Shown piece by piece: positions 51,507 to 60,722 of a DNA stretch of 64,000 nt. Below the pieces are notes generated by a model. That model worked only from the letters and a program-made list of their open reading frames with translations, was not told the origin of the DNA and made no database searches. Positions within the stretch are counted from its first letter, which is position 1; each line of letters opens with the position of its first letter. Source of the DNA: Bacillus sp. FJAT-28004 (GTDB taxonomy: Bacteria > Bacillota > Bacilli > Paenibacillales > Paenibacillaceae); NCBI RefSeq assembly GCF_001280845.1, contig NZ_LGHP01000001.1:1698435-1762434 (forward strand), in the 5' to 3' direction. The translations under genes were made by a program, and so were the position numbers.

Positions 51507-51554
51507 AAAAAAGGTCCACTAACGCTGCGATAGCGAAGGTGGACCTTTTTTGTG
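51507..51554. terminator. Bidirectional terminator
   Basis: AAAAAAGGTCCAC / GTGGACCTTTTTT stem with an inner CGCT / AGCG pair. It serves pfkA on the plus strand and the glycosidase gene on the minus strand. Confidence 0.9.
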
Positions 51555-51573
51555 TGTCTATATGCGGTTTAAG

Positions 51574-52770
51574 CTAGTCATATTCTACGTTAGGTGTGTA
51601 TTTATTGCCCGCATTCCATAACAGAAACTCCTTGATGCCAGTTTCTTTCAAAGCTTTAATCTGAGCTTCGACCTCAACTTTGCCATACTTCACATAATGA
51701 CCGGCACCTAGCCAGCTTGCGGTGAAATCTTGAATCCATGGACGAATAATTGGTTTAACCTCCATATTCGGATCAAGCTTCTTATGCGTATCAAGCATGG
51801 CGCCTTTTATAGTCTCGTATGGGCTTTTGTCAGGATCTTTCTGTTTAAACCAGCCGGTACTATAGTGACTAGGATAAACCATAGGCGAAATGACATGCAC
51901 ATCATCTGAAATCTTTACGAAATCTTGGCCGATTCCTTCAGCAGTCGGTACAGATGCCGCATAACCGAAAATATCTACCGATACTCTGACGCCAAGTGGC
52001 TGAAGCTGCTCTCTAGCATATTTGACAAAACCGGCGACTGTGTCGACTCGGCTTTGTTCAGACTTGCTGAAGGTCAGTGTGTCTGATTTGTTATCAAAAC
52101 CTTCTGGGAACCGAACGTAGTCGAACTGGATTTCCTTAAACCCGAGTTTTGCGGCTTCCTTCGCGACGGCGATATTATAATCCCACACTTCTTTGCGATA
52201 AGGATTTACGAAGCTCTCGCCTCGATTGTTTTTCCATATCGTTCCATCTTGGTGAAGGAAGGAGAGCTCAGGCTGCTTTCGCGCAAGCACGGTATCCTTG
52301 AAGACGACAATTCTGGCAATCGGATAGATGTTATGTTTTTTTAAGGTAAGCATAAGTTCATTGATGTCTCGGATATATTTCTTGGAAGCTCCAACCTCAA
52401 GCAGCTCCGGTGTTGCAGTAGGATATGTAATGTAGCCGTTGTCATCTTTAATGTCGATTACCATACTGTTGAGCTCTGTATCGTCAAGCAGTTTTAAAAG
52501 TGATTCCATACGCGCTCCACCTGCACTATGAGCAGTAACGTAGATGCCTTTAATCGGAGGTGTTTCAGGTTGTGGATCTTTTTTGACGATTCCAGCGTGA
52601 TTTGTTCCTGGGATTTCTCCTCCGTTTGCGGACGCATCCGGGTTAATCATTGTTTGACCAGCTGCGGAATTTAGGTATGCAATTGCAAGCTGCTTTGCTG
52701 CGGCATTATGCTCTCCGCTTCCAGTGAGCAAGCTATACAGCAGCAGCAATGTTGAAATGATGATGTCCAT
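51574..52770 (-). CDS. Putative secreted glycoside hydrolase (DUF4015)
   Basis: 398 residues with an N-terminal hydrophobic segment (MDIIISTLLLLYSLLTGSG) that is a signal peptide or anchor. After a low-complexity linker, the DUF4015 TIM barrel begins near residue 72 (IKGIYVTAHSAGG) and carries conserved carboxylates: VIDIKDDNG (about 104), EIQFDYVRFPEG (about 206) and VSVDIFGYA. DUF4015 proteins resemble GH13-like hydrolases. The ATG follows AACGGGGAGAGAGCAAA. It probably acts on the wall or on extracellular glycans; the substrate is unknown. Confidence 0.83.
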   Translation of the reverse strand: MDIIISTLLLLYSLLTGSGEHNAAAKQLAIAYLNSAAGQTMINPDASANGGEIPGTNHAGIVKKDPQPETPPIKGIYVTAHSAGGARMESLLKLLDDTELNSMVIDIKDDNGYITYPTATPELLEVGASKKYIRDINELMLTLKKHNIYPIARIVVFKDTVLARKQPELSFLHQDGTIWKNNRGESFVNPYRKEVWDYNIAVAKEAAKLGFKEIQFDYVRFPEGFDNKSDTLTFSKSEQSRVDTVAGFVKYAREQLQPLGVRVSVDIFGYAASVPTAEGIGQDFVKISDDVHVISPMVYPSHYSTGWFKQKDPDKSPYETIKGAMLDTHKKLDPNMEVKPIIRPWIQDFTASWLGAGHYVKYGKVEVEAQIKALKETGIKEFLLWNAGNKYTPNVEYD

Positions 52771-52937
52771 TTTGCTCTCTCCCCGTTAGCTATTCTGTTC
52801 AAATTATAAAGCAGATGGCATGTCTGGGTCATTAACTTTTTTGAAATTGTAACAAAATTCATGTTGATTATTTGCTTGATAGCTGAAAAGTTGACTTTAG
52901 ATAAGCTGAATTTTTAATGCTAATCACGTCCAAAACA

Positions 52938-52972
52938 AACAAAAGCCAGCCGAGTGTGACTCGACTGGCGCA
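52938..52972 (-). terminator. Terminator of the small gene at 52998
   Basis: GCCAGTCGAG / CTCGGCTGGC stem with a short loop, followed on the minus strand by TTTTG. Confidence 0.8.
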
Positions 52973-52997
52973 TAAATAATCCGTGTGTCCCGCATTG

Positions 52998-53192
52998 TCA
53001 TTGTAACAAAGCTTCTCTCTGCTGATTGCAAATACTGTGCTGTACAATTTCCATTGCGTCAGCAGGCTCTAATAGTGCAAGACCGTCACGCAGCACAATG
53101 CTGATGTCCAATTCGCGTTTCGTAAGAAAAGGACTGAGCTCTGGGGCAAGCTTCTCTACAATTTGAGACAATTTGACCGTTTCCATATCCAT
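52998..53192 (-). CDS. Small protein of unknown function
   Basis: 64 residues, predicted alpha/beta and acidic, opening MDMETVKLSQIVEKLAPELSP. GAAAGGGTGATGCTCA precedes the ATG, and a good terminator follows, so it looks like a real transcription unit. No family is recognised. Confidence 0.6.
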   Translation of the reverse strand: MDMETVKLSQIVEKLAPELSPFLTKRELDISIVLRDGLALLEPADAMEIVQHSICNQQREALLQ

Positions 53193-53329
53193 TGAGCATC
53201 ACCCTTTCATATCTAATGTTTAGGGGAAATCATATGGCAAGAAACCAAACTACGGGATACAAACATTATATCAGGATCATTTTCAAAAACATAGGGATAC
53301 GGTGTAAAATCCATACCTGCGTATATGAT

Positions 53330-54169
53330 TTAGTCTTTTGGCTTATGAAAATCGCCGATGACACCAACCGTTTCTACGATGTTAATGAATGCACGCGGGT
53401 CGATGGTGGTAATCGTTTTGCAAAGTTCTGCTATTTCATATTTCGTTCTTACAGTCATCAGCATATCGCGTTCATCCGAAGAATATGCACCGCGTGTTTT
53501 TATTATTGTAATTCCGCGGGGGTGTAAGAGCAGCTTCGTCAAAAGCTCATCGGTTTTGGTCGTGATGATGAATGCTGTAAGTTTAATATGCCTCACGTGG
53601 ATGAGATCTACTACTTTTCCAGCGGAAAAAATGGCAACGAGTGAGTATAAGGCTAAATTCCAGTCTTGTGTAAAAAAAATCAACACAGCAATAACTACGC
53701 CGTTCAATAAGAAAATGATCATTCCTATCGGCCAATCGTGTTTTCGCGTTGCAATCGAGGCGATAATATCGAATCCGCCAGAGGAGCCGCCGTACCTTAA
53801 TGTTAATCCGCTGCCGAATCCGATTATAATACCGCCGAATACAGCACCAAGCATAAGGTCATTAGCAATTTTCATTACTGGAATCACCTGAAGGAACACA
53901 GTGGAGGCGACAACGGTGTAGACGCTCCATATAATAAAACGATGACCTACGATGAACCATCCCCATAATAGTACAGGCATATTGAGGATAAAATAAAGCA
54001 GGGCGATGTTTCCGCCGGTAATATAGCCGACCATCATAGAAATACCAGATATTCCGCCACTGAGCAGCTGATGCGGAATTAGAAAGAAATTGAAGCCTAA
54101 TGCGATGAGGAAGGCTCCAACCGTCATCATGGGGATGGTAAAAAGGTAACGCAGGGAATGCGGATTCAA
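53330..54169 (-). CDS. YitT family membrane protein (DUF161 + DUF2179)
   Basis: 279 residues: five or six membrane helices (about 8-190) with the family pattern GFNFFLIPHQLLSGGISGISMM and TLRYGGSSGGFDI, then the cytosolic DUF2179 domain (about 220-275, with LHPRGITIIKTRGAYS). The start is TTG, nine bases after TTGGAG. B. subtilis has several paralogues, none of firmly known substrate. The open plus-strand frame across it is a shadow. Confidence 0.88.
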   Translation of the reverse strand: MNPHSLRYLFTIPMMTVGAFLIALGFNFFLIPHQLLSGGISGISMMVGYITGGNIALLYFILNMPVLLWGWFIVGHRFIIWSVYTVVASTVFLQVIPVMKIANDLMLGAVFGGIIIGFGSGLTLRYGGSSGGFDIIASIATRKHDWPIGMIIFLLNGVVIAVLIFFTQDWNLALYSLVAIFSAGKVVDLIHVRHIKLTAFIITTKTDELLTKLLLHPRGITIIKTRGAYSSDERDMLMTVRTKYEIAELCKTITTIDPRAFINIVETVGVIGDFHKPKD

Positions 54170-54262
54170 TAAAATCGCTCCAATGCAACCGACTTGTTTA
54201 ATTCCTTTATTTTGGCATGCTTAGTATGGCTTAAATTGGATTGCTGGTATTCACGATTGATT

Positions 54263-54274
54263 GTGTGCTATAAT
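54263..54274 (+). promoter_or_regulatory. Extended -10 promoter for cshA
   Basis: TGTGCTATAAT ends at 54274: a TG-N plus consensus TATAAT about 50 bases before the TTG start. A -35 at ideal spacing is poor. Confidence 0.5.
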
Positions 54275-54324
54275 GATTTGGATATTCTTAAGTAGGCTGC
54301 AGATAAAAGGAGTTTGAGAAAAGT

Positions 54325-55944
54325 TTGAAAACATTTGCTGAATTTGGCTTGGAACCAAAAGTGTTACAAGCAATTACCGAACTTGGATTCGAGGAATCTA
54401 CCCCGATTCAAGACAAAGCTATCCCTATTGCTATGGCAGGGCAAGATTTAATTGGCCAAGCACAGACGGGTACAGGAAAGACAGCGGCATTCGGAATTCC
54501 GCTCATTAACAAAATTCCGACAAGCGAGGAACGCATTGTCGCATTAATAATGACGCCAACCCGTGAACTCGCTATTCAAGTGGCTGACGAGATCGGGAAG
54601 TTAACAAGGTACAAAGGTCTTCGCTCGTTGCCGATTTATGGTGGACAGGAAATTGGTCGTCAAATCCGTGCATTGAAGAAGAAACCTCAAATTATTATTG
54701 GTACACCAGGACGTTTGCTTGATCACATCAACCGCAAAACAATCCGTCTTGAAGATGTACAAACCGTTATTTTGGATGAAGCGGATGAAATGCTCGATAT
54801 GGGTTTCATGGAAGATATTCAATCTATCCTGAAGCAAGTGCCAGACGAGCGTCACACAATGCTGTTCTCTGCAACTATGCCAACAAACATTCAGAAGCTA
54901 GCACAACAATTTCTGAAAAACCCTGAGCATGTTTCAGTTATTCCAAAACAAATCACAGCACCACTTATTGAGCAATCTTATATTGAAGTGCATGAGCGCC
55001 AGAAGTTCGAAGCGCTTAGCCGTTTGCTCGATATGGAATCTCCAGAGCTAGCTATCATTTTCGGTCGTACAAAACGCCGGGTTGATGAGCTTAGCGAAGC
55101 GCTTCAAAAACGTGGATATACAGCAGACGGTTTGCATGGCGATTTGTCGCAGAACCAACGCGATAGCGTAATGCGTAAATTCCGCGATGGCAGCATTGAT
55201 GTACTGGTAGCGACTGATGTTGCTGCTCGTGGCCTTGATGTTTCCGGCGTAACGCATGTTATCAACTTTGACCTTCCTCAAGATCCTGAAAGCTATGTTC
55301 ACCGTATCGGTCGTACTGGCCGCGCAGGTAAAGAAGGTACAGCTTGGTCATTCGTTACTCCTCGTGAAACAGATCACTTGCACTTCATCGAGAAAGTTAC
55401 ACGTCAGAAGATGAACCGCAAACCGCTTCCAAGCATTGCAGAAGCGATTGAAGGCAAACAACGCGTAACAGCTGAACGTCTTATTGAAGTCGTTCAAAAC
55501 GATGAGTTCTCCGAGTACAAAGCGATTTCGATTCAATTGCTTGAGCAATATGATTCCGTTCACTTGCTCTCAGCAGCAATTAAATTGCTGACTGGCGAGA
55601 AGAAAAACGTAGAAATCGAATTGACGCCGGAAGATCCGCTTCGCGCGAAAAAACGCAAGCCGGATATTCGTTCAAACGGTCGTCCATTCAACCGCAGCGG
55701 CTCATCCTCATCATACGGTGGCAACCGCAGCAGCAGCACTGGCGGCGGCGGATATCGCGGACGCGATGACAGACGCAGCAGCGGCAGCAGCAGCAGCAGC
55801 AGTACTGGTGGCAGCTCGCGCGGTGGCTATGAGTCCCGTGGCGGCAGCAGCAGTGGTGGCGGATACGCTGGTAAAAGAAGCAGCGAAGGACGCCCAGAAA
55901 ACCGTCGTCCAAAAAGCTCTTCCGACGGTTATGTAAATAACTAA
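54325..55944 (+). CDS. cshA: DEAD-box RNA helicase CshA
   Basis: 539 residues. All helicase motifs are intact: Q motif [43 protein letters not shown] and [10 protein letters not shown] (about 320). After the CshA core, a C-terminal tail from about residue 440 is rich in Arg, Gly and Ser (RGG-like repeats with Ser runs), encoded by strings of AGC and GGC codons; such tails bind RNA. It works in RNA decay and ribosome assembly, notably in the cold. TTG start, with AAAAGGAG 11 bases upstream. Confidence 0.94.
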   Translation: MKTFAEFGLEPKVLQAITELGFEESTPIQDKAIPIAMAGQDLIGQAQTGTGKTAAFGIPLINKIPTSEERIVALIMTPTRELAIQVADEIGKLTRYKGLRSLPIYGGQEIGRQIRALKKKPQIIIGTPGRLLDHINRKTIRLEDVQTVILDEADEMLDMGFMEDIQSILKQVPDERHTMLFSATMPTNIQKLAQQFLKNPEHVSVIPKQITAPLIEQSYIEVHERQKFEALSRLLDMESPELAIIFGRTKRRVDELSEALQKRGYTADGLHGDLSQNQRDSVMRKFRDGSIDVLVATDVAARGLDVSGVTHVINFDLPQDPESYVHRIGRTGRAGKEGTAWSFVTPRETDHLHFIEKVTRQKMNRKPLPSIAEAIEGKQRVTAERLIEVVQNDEFSEYKAISIQLLEQYDSVHLLSAAIKLLTGEKKNVEIELTPEDPLRAKKRKPDIRSNGRPFNRSGSSSSYGGNRSSSTGGGGYRGRDDRRSSGSSSSSSTGGSSRGGYESRGGSSSGGGYAGKRSSEGRPENRRPKSSSDGYVNN

Positions 55945-55967
55945 TTAAGAGTTACCCTTGTATAACC

Positions 55968-56027
55968 AAAAAAATCGAGGAAGTCCGTGATCCCTAACGG
56001 GCATCTGGACGACCTCGATTTTTTTAT
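55968..56027 (+). terminator. Strong rho-independent terminator
   Basis: AAAAATCGAGG / CCTCGATTTTT outer stem with an inner GTCC-based pairing, followed by seven T residues. It ends the cshA mRNA. Confidence 0.9.
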
Positions 56028-56126
56028 TATTATTCTATTGGTTGTCTTTTTACAAAACAGATATACGAATTCCGCTATTCTTTGTAGTCTAGTGGGAGTA
56101 ATCTTACTTTTCTGGAGGCAGATCCG

Positions 56127-56903
56127 ATGGAACCAAAGGGGCTAATGGGTGGGTTTTACCGAATTTCGGAATGGATCATGAGGTTGGCAGTTATTAATGT
56201 TTTGTGGTTGGTCTGTTCGATTCCATTCGCTTTTTTTGCATGGGGATTGGTTTTGTCGCAGGATGTTAATCAAATTTATTCCGCACTTATTGCGATGGCA
56301 GTCGTCGCGCCGTTCTCCTTATTTCCAGCTACCGCAGCTATGTTTGCGGTTGCGCGCAAATGGGTAATGGGCGAGAGTGATGTCGCGCTATTCAAAACGT
56401 TCTTCCGCGGCTACAAGGAAAATTATAAGCAAAGTATGCTAGGCGGTATTATTTATACGATACTGCTTGCGATTATGGTTGTTGACTTTATCGTATATCG
56501 TGAACAATTGAATTTGCTTTCATACATTTTCATTGCATTTTTGCTGCTGCTAATGGTTTCGTTATTTAATTTTTTCTCAATGCTTGTCCACTATCATATG
56601 AAAACGTTTCAATTGCTGAAAAATGCTGTTCTCATTACGATCGGCAAACCTTTCCGTTCGCTATCTACAGCTATTATGAGCGGTGCGGTTATGTATTTCA
56701 GTACTAGATTCACTTTTCTTATACCGTTCTTTATGGGCAGCATCATCGCTTACCTGGCGTTCTGGAACTTCAACTTGATATACCAAAAGCTGCAGGACCA
56801 AGCGGAGAAGGCGCGTTTGGCAGAGGAAGAAGAAGCAGAGAAGGCTGCTGAGCTTGACCGTATCGATTTAGTTAAGGAAGATTCGAGCGGCACCAGTAAA
56901 TAA
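56127..56903 (+). CDS. YesL family membrane protein (DUF624)
   Basis: 258 residues: five membrane helices (about 15-42, 52-72, 110-128, 132-155, 190-220) followed by an acidic, coiled-coil-like C-terminal tail of Glu, Ala and Lys. YesL proteins are found beside polysaccharide and ABC-sugar genes in Bacillus, yet their function is unknown. TCTGGAGGCAGATCCG precedes the ATG. The 6S RNA gene follows directly. Confidence 0.85.
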   Translation: MEPKGLMGGFYRISEWIMRLAVINVLWLVCSIPFAFFAWGLVLSQDVNQIYSALIAMAVVAPFSLFPATAAMFAVARKWVMGESDVALFKTFFRGYKENYKQSMLGGIIYTILLAIMVVDFIVYREQLNLLSYIFIAFLLLLMVSLFNFFSMLVHYHMKTFQLLKNAVLITIGKPFRSLSTAIMSGAVMYFSTRFTFLIPFFMGSIIAYLAFWNFNLIYQKLQDQAEKARLAEEEEAEKAAELDRIDLVKEDSSGTSK

Positions 56904-56916
56904 CAGCCCGTCAAAG

Positions 56917-56945
56917 TTTACTTTTTCTTTTGTTCAGTCTATAAT
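56917..56945 (+). promoter_or_regulatory. Promoter of the 6S RNA gene
   Basis: TTTACT (56917-56922), 17 bases, consensus TATAAT (56940-56945). A start near 56951 fits the expected 5' end of the RNA. Confidence 0.75.
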
Positions 56946-56948
56946 AGC

Positions 56949-57136
56949 AATACCTCCTGCGATGCTCGTTACGGCTTTACGCTGTTTTGAACCAATGGCT
57001 GTTTCACGGGAGACCAACATCGAAACGCAGCTGACATGCCCCCGAAAGGGGATCTCAAAAGCGGTTCTGCGGTCACCCACCTGCGTAAGCGGGTTCAGAA
57101 ACATGTGAGTCGGACGGCATAGGCGGGTTCTCATTT
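56949..57136 (+). ncRNA. ssrS: 6S RNA
   Basis: About 185 bases of non-coding sequence with a matched promoter and terminator. Its 5' end (CCTCCTGCGATGCTCG) corresponds to the 5' CTGAGATGTTCG block of E. coli 6S RNA, and the 3' half holds CACCTGCGTAAGCGGGTTC and CGGACGGCATAGGCGGG, matching the CACCT ... GGGTTCA ... GGCGGCAT order of known 6S RNAs. The ends can pair (CCTCCTGC with GCATAGGCGG), leaving the large open centre that mimics a melted promoter. It binds the sigma-A holoenzyme and damps housekeeping transcription in stationary phase. No protein is encoded here. Confidence 0.85.
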
Positions 57137-57140
57137 TCAA

Positions 57141-57184
57141 ATAAAGAGCATTTGCTGGTTAAATCCAGTGATAGCTCTTTTTTC
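57141..57184 (+). terminator. Terminator after 6S RNA
   Basis: AAAGAGC ... GCTCTTT outer stem with an inner CTGG / CCAG pairing and six T residues. Confidence 0.8.
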
Positions 57185-57243
57185 ATGGGACAAATCATGG
57201 TATCATATAGAGTAATGTACATAGATGCCGGAGGGGGAGATCG

Positions 57244-57636
57244 TTGTTGTTGAAGCGGACCTTGATCGGGCTGCTGCGCAGTCATGAACAGACGGGCGAC
57301 AGAGCTAAGGATCCAATGCTCAAATCTCATTTCTACAAGCTGCAGAAGGACAAAGCTTGGGAAGAAGTGATATCGACTCTTAAGAAGATGCAAGGGTATA
57401 AGGTTCTTCATGAAGTGCAATCCGTAGGGGAGATTGTCCTGGAGAAGCGCACGGCATTTGGTAGAACGATGGACATCACTGTTTCCGTCATTAGCGTAAA
57501 CCCGCTGCAATCGGCTGTCGATATTTATTCAGCTTCCCGTGGCTCGCTAGGGGATCTTGGTTCTAATTACAGAGTCATCCTGGATTTATACCGTACACTC
57601 GATAAGAAGTTAGCTGCATTTAAAGTTAATAATTAA
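57244..57636 (+). CDS. DUF1499-like conserved cytosolic protein
   Basis: 130 residues from a run of three TTG codons (57244, 57247, 57250), any of which could start; GGAGGGGGAGATCG lies just upstream. The pattern of a helix-rich first third, then beta strands ending in the NYRVILDLYRTLDKKL sequence, is typical of a small conserved Bacillales family. Function unknown. Confidence 0.65.
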   Translation: MLLKRTLIGLLRSHEQTGDRAKDPMLKSHFYKLQKDKAWEEVISTLKKMQGYKVLHEVQSVGEIVLEKRTAFGRTMDITVSVISVNPLQSAVDIYSASRGSLGDLGSNYRVILDLYRTLDKKLAAFKVNN

Positions 57637-57641
57637 TACAT

Positions 57642-57682
57642 AAACAAAGCGAGGAAGGGTAGCCTTCACTCGCTTTGTTTGC
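57642..57682. terminator. Bidirectional terminator
   Basis: AAACAAAGCGAG / CTCGCTTTGTTT stem, with an inner GAAGG / CCTTC pair, between converging genes. Confidence 0.85.
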
Positions 57683-57713
57683 AATATTGATAAAAAACTT
57701 CTTTGTTTGCGAA

Positions 57714-58232
57714 TTACACGAGTGCTTTTACTGCGTTGATTGCTTGCTCATAGTTCGGGTGCTCTGTCATTTCAGGCAAATATTCAACATATTGGATTGT
57801 ATCATTGGCATCGATAACGAAGATTGAACGCTGATCTAAACCAAGTTCTTTAATATATACGCCGTATGATTCGCCAAAGCTATGTGCTTTGTAATCAGAC
57901 AGCAATACAACTTTGTCAATTCCAGCAGCCCCGCACCAGCGAGCTTGTGCGAAAGGTAGGTCTACGCTGACGGTCAAGACAACAACGTTGTCGCCAAGTT
58001 CTCCAGCTGCTTCATTGAAACGACGAGTTTGCGCATCGCAAACACCAGTATCGATGGAAGGCACAACGCTGATTAGTTTAATTTTTCCGGAGTAGTCTTT
58101 AAGGGAAACATTTTCAACGAGCGATTTGTTTAGATTGAAATCTGGGGCTTGATCCCCTGCTTTTAGTTCTGGTCCTACTAATGTGATCGGATTGCCTTTG
58201 AAAGTGGCAGCTCCATTACGTTCTTGTGTCAT
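57714..58232 (-). CDS. tpx: Thiol peroxidase, Tpx type
   Basis: 172 residues from the ATG at 58232, which has AAGAGGAGGAAAATCACA upstream; the frame extends 20 codons further without support. Peroxidatic Cys65 is in SIDTGVCDAQTRRF and resolving Cys100 in ARWCGAAG, the atypical 2-Cys Tpx pattern. It reduces hydrogen peroxide and alkyl peroxides using thioredoxin. Stand-alone gene. Confidence 0.95.
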   Translation of the reverse strand: MTQERNGAATFKGNPITLVGPELKAGDQAPDFNLNKSLVENVSLKDYSGKIKLISVVPSIDTGVCDAQTRRFNEAAGELGDNVVVLTVSVDLPFAQARWCGAAGIDKVVLLSDYKAHSFGESYGVYIKELGLDQRSIFVIDANDTIQYVEYLPEMTEHPNYEQAINAVKALV

Positions 58233-58334
58233 TTGTGATTTTCCTCCTCTTAATTGTATGGTTAATACCAGATTTATTATAATCGTTATCAAACAACCTT
58301 GTCCAATTGTTGGATTGAGAAAGGGGATATTCCC

Positions 58335-58982
58335 ATGATCTTCTTACGATATGAGAGCTTTCGCTCTTACCTAAAGCTGTATCCGGTCACATCAATATTG
58401 ATTGTATTAAATATTTTATATTTCATTGTAGTCTTATGGAATGGCGATCCTAATGATTCCTTGCATGCTTATCAGTATGGAGCGTTTGCTACTGACCCTG
58501 TTAATGATCCATTTGGGTTAGAACAGCCATGGCGTTATATAACAGGCATGTTCATGCATGCGGGATTTGAACATTTACTCTACAATATGTTTGCTTTGCT
58601 CGTGTTTGCGCCGCCGCTAGAGTATTTGCTTAAACAAACCAGATATATTTTATTTTATTTACTTTGTGGGATTGCGGGAAATGTACTGAGCGCTTTAGTA
58701 AATGTGCTGCAAGATGATCCTTATAGTCATGTAGGCGTAGGGGCCTCTGGCGCGATTTATGGCGTGTATGGCGCGTTTCTGTTCATATCAGTGTTCCGCA
58801 AGGCTCAGCTTGATGAGAGCTCGCGCAAAACGGTGTATACGATATTAATATTTGGGGTTATATATTCTATTATCGTAGCAAAAGTTGATCTATGGGCACA
58901 TGTTGGTGGGGCTCTCGCAGGCTTCTTGCTCTATAAGGGCTTTGACCGTATAAAGACTCAAAAGAAACAGCGACACTCATAA
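58335..58982 (+). CDS. Rhomboid family intramembrane serine protease
   Basis: 215 residues from the ATG at 58335, with GAAAGGGGATATTCCC upstream. Six membrane helices; catalytic Ser138 in GVGASGAIYG and His189 in LWAHVGG; HLLYNM motif at about 80-86. Cleaves membrane proteins within the bilayer. Substrate unknown. The LysR gene follows after 34 bases. Confidence 0.92.
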   Translation: MIFLRYESFRSYLKLYPVTSILIVLNILYFIVVLWNGDPNDSLHAYQYGAFATDPVNDPFGLEQPWRYITGMFMHAGFEHLLYNMFALLVFAPPLEYLLKQTRYILFYLLCGIAGNVLSALVNVLQDDPYSHVGVGASGAIYGVYGAFLFISVFRKAQLDESSRKTVYTILIFGVIYSIIVAKVDLWAHVGGALAGFLLYKGFDRIKTQKKQRHS

Positions 58983-59016
58983 AAACTATGCAAGTACGGG
59001 AGAGAATTGAACCGGT

Positions 59017-59913
59017 ATGGAACTTCGTCAGCTTCATTATTTTGTAAAGGTAGCGAAAAAAGAGCATGTAACGCAAGCGGCGGAAGAACTGCATGTGGCG
59101 CAATCTGCGGTTAGTAGGCAGATTCATCAGCTTGAAGAAGAGCTTGGCGTAAAACTGTTCGTTCAAAAAGGTAGAAATTTGCAGCTCACACCAGTCGGCC
59201 AGCTTTTTCTAAAGCGTGCTGAAGTTATATTGGCTGATCTGGAACGTGCTGTCATTGAAATACATGAATTTTTAGACCCAGAGAAGGGCGAGATTAGACT
59301 GGGATTTCCGCATAGCCTTGGAATTTCATTAATTCCACAGGTTGTGGCAGCTTTTCGCAAGCTCCATCCAAATGTGAAATTTAAATTTAAGCAGGGGATG
59401 TACCCGTCGCTTATTCGAGACATGGTGAAAGGTGAAATAGATTTGGCATTTATATCTCCTTTCCCGGATGAACATGAATTCGTTTGCGGCGAGGTTTTGC
59501 TGACAGAGGAGCTATATGCGATATTGCCGCCGGGGCATCGTTTATCAGACAAAGAATCGATTGAACTGAAAGAGCTGGAGCATGAGACGTTCGTGTTGTT
59601 TAGCGAAGGCTATTCGCTTAGACCAATCGTCTGGGGCGCTTGCCAAGAGGCTGGTTTTACGCCGAAGATCGGATTTGAAGGTGAAGAAACGGATACCATT
59701 CGCGGGTTGGTAGCCGCTGGGATGGGCGTAAGTCTTCTTCCAGAGATGGCACTTCACTATACAGGGCCTTTGCAGCCGACCAAAGTTCGGGTGATTAAAC
59801 CTCAAGTGACTCGCACGATCGGTCTAATCCAGCGTTCAAATGAGAAACTGCCTTTAGTGGCAAAAGTTTTCCATGGCTTTTTGCTTCGTTATTTCCAGAA
59901 CACGATGAAGTAG
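59017..59913 (+). CDS. LysR family regulator, GltC-like
   Basis: 298 residues: N-terminal LysR helix-turn-helix (MELRQLHYFVKVAKKEHVTQ, then HVAQSAVSRQIHQLEEELG) and a two-lobed effector domain. The similarity to B. subtilis GltC runs through the whole length (DPEKGEIRLGFPHSLGISLIP, LVAAGMGVSLLPE). GltC activates glutamate synthase genes, which are not in the window, so the target here is unknown, though nitrogen genes (amtB) lie 2 kb away. It ends in a strong terminator. Confidence 0.85.
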   Translation: MELRQLHYFVKVAKKEHVTQAAEELHVAQSAVSRQIHQLEEELGVKLFVQKGRNLQLTPVGQLFLKRAEVILADLERAVIEIHEFLDPEKGEIRLGFPHSLGISLIPQVVAAFRKLHPNVKFKFKQGMYPSLIRDMVKGEIDLAFISPFPDEHEFVCGEVLLTEELYAILPPGHRLSDKESIELKELEHETFVLFSEGYSLRPIVWGACQEAGFTPKIGFEGEETDTIRGLVAAGMGVSLLPEMALHYTGPLQPTKVRVIKPQVTRTIGLIQRSNEKLPLVAKVFHGFLLRYFQNTMK

Positions 59914-59921
59914 ATAAAGAA

Positions 59922-59983
59922 CAAAAAAAGAGGAGCAGTTCCTATCGGTCGATGATGACCGATGTGGAACTGCTCCTCTTTTG
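59922..59983. terminator. Strong bidirectional terminator
   Basis: AAAAGAGGAGCAGTTCC / GGAACTGCTCCTCTTTT stem with an inner TCGGTC / GACCGA pair, between converging lysR and yugP genes. Confidence 0.92.
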
Positions 59984-60005
59984 TTTAGCTATAGGACATA
60001 AGCGC

Positions 60006-60686
60006 TTATTCCTGACGGCTGCCACCTACGAAGATTAAGATGTACCTGACGAGTTCCAGCAAGGACAAGAGAGCCGCTGCTACATACGTTAAAGCTGCTG
60101 CGTTAAGCACCTTTGCAACTCCGCGTTCCTCATCATTTGTTATGAACCCTTCAGCAACCATGATGTCTCTAGCTCGGTTACTGGCATTAAATTCTACTGG
60201 GAGAGTAATGACCTGGAAGGCTACTGCTACTGAGAAAAATATGATGCCTAGCCCGATCAGATTGAATGCTGAGAATAGGATACCGGCAATAAAGAGAAAT
60301 GGCGCTACACCGGATGCAAAATTTACGACTGGGAATATGCGATGCCTGAGCACGAGCATCGGGTAATGCTCCGCATGCTGAATGGCGTGCCCGACTTCAT
60401 GACAAGCGACAGAAATCGCTGAAATTGAATTTTCATAATATACAGGCTCCGACAAACGTACAACACGGTGAATCGGATCGTAATGATCGGTAAGCGTGCC
60501 TCGTACAGGTTCAATCGGAACATCATGCAGTCCGTTTGAATCAAGCATTCTTCGTGCAGCTTGATATCCGGTTAACCCGCTGTTCGCTTGAACTTGCGTC
60601 CATTTTTTAAACGTTCCTTTGACTCGGAATTGAGCCCAAATAGTTAGTATAAATGCAAGTATGATTAAAACATAGATAAACGCCAT
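60006..60686 (-). CDS. YugP-type zinc metallopeptidase
   Basis: 226 residues. Membrane helix at 1-18; zinc motif HEVGH in ACHEVGHAIQHAE (about residues 95-107); helices near 115-160 and 195-222; a downstream NAASN/EFNASNRA segment carries the third ligand region typical of the family (PVEFNASNRARD). YugP is conserved in Firmicutes, but its substrate is unknown. GGAGGAATGACTC precedes the ATG. MerR follows on its right on the same strand. Confidence 0.88.
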   Translation of the reverse strand: MAFIYVLIILAFILTIWAQFRVKGTFKKWTQVQANSGLTGYQAARRMLDSNGLHDVPIEPVRGTLTDHYDPIHRVVRLSEPVYYENSISAISVACHEVGHAIQHAEHYPMLVLRHRIFPVVNFASGVAPFLFIAGILFSAFNLIGLGIIFFSVAVAFQVITLPVEFNASNRARDIMVAEGFITNDEERGVAKVLNAAALTYVAAALLSLLELVRYILIFVGGSRQE

Positions 60687-60722
60687 TGAGTCATTCCTCC
60701 ATTTTTTTGATGAAATATATAG

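Noticed and set aside
53192-53527. Plus-strand frame of 111 codons before and over the YitT gene
   Set aside because: No ribosome binding site; its second half is antisense to a well-supported YitT family gene.
56949-57136. SRP RNA, RNase P RNA or tmRNA instead of 6S RNA
   Set aside because: The GGAAGGAAGCAGCC-like core of SRP RNA, the conserved blocks of RNase P RNA and the tRNA-like end of tmRNA are all absent.
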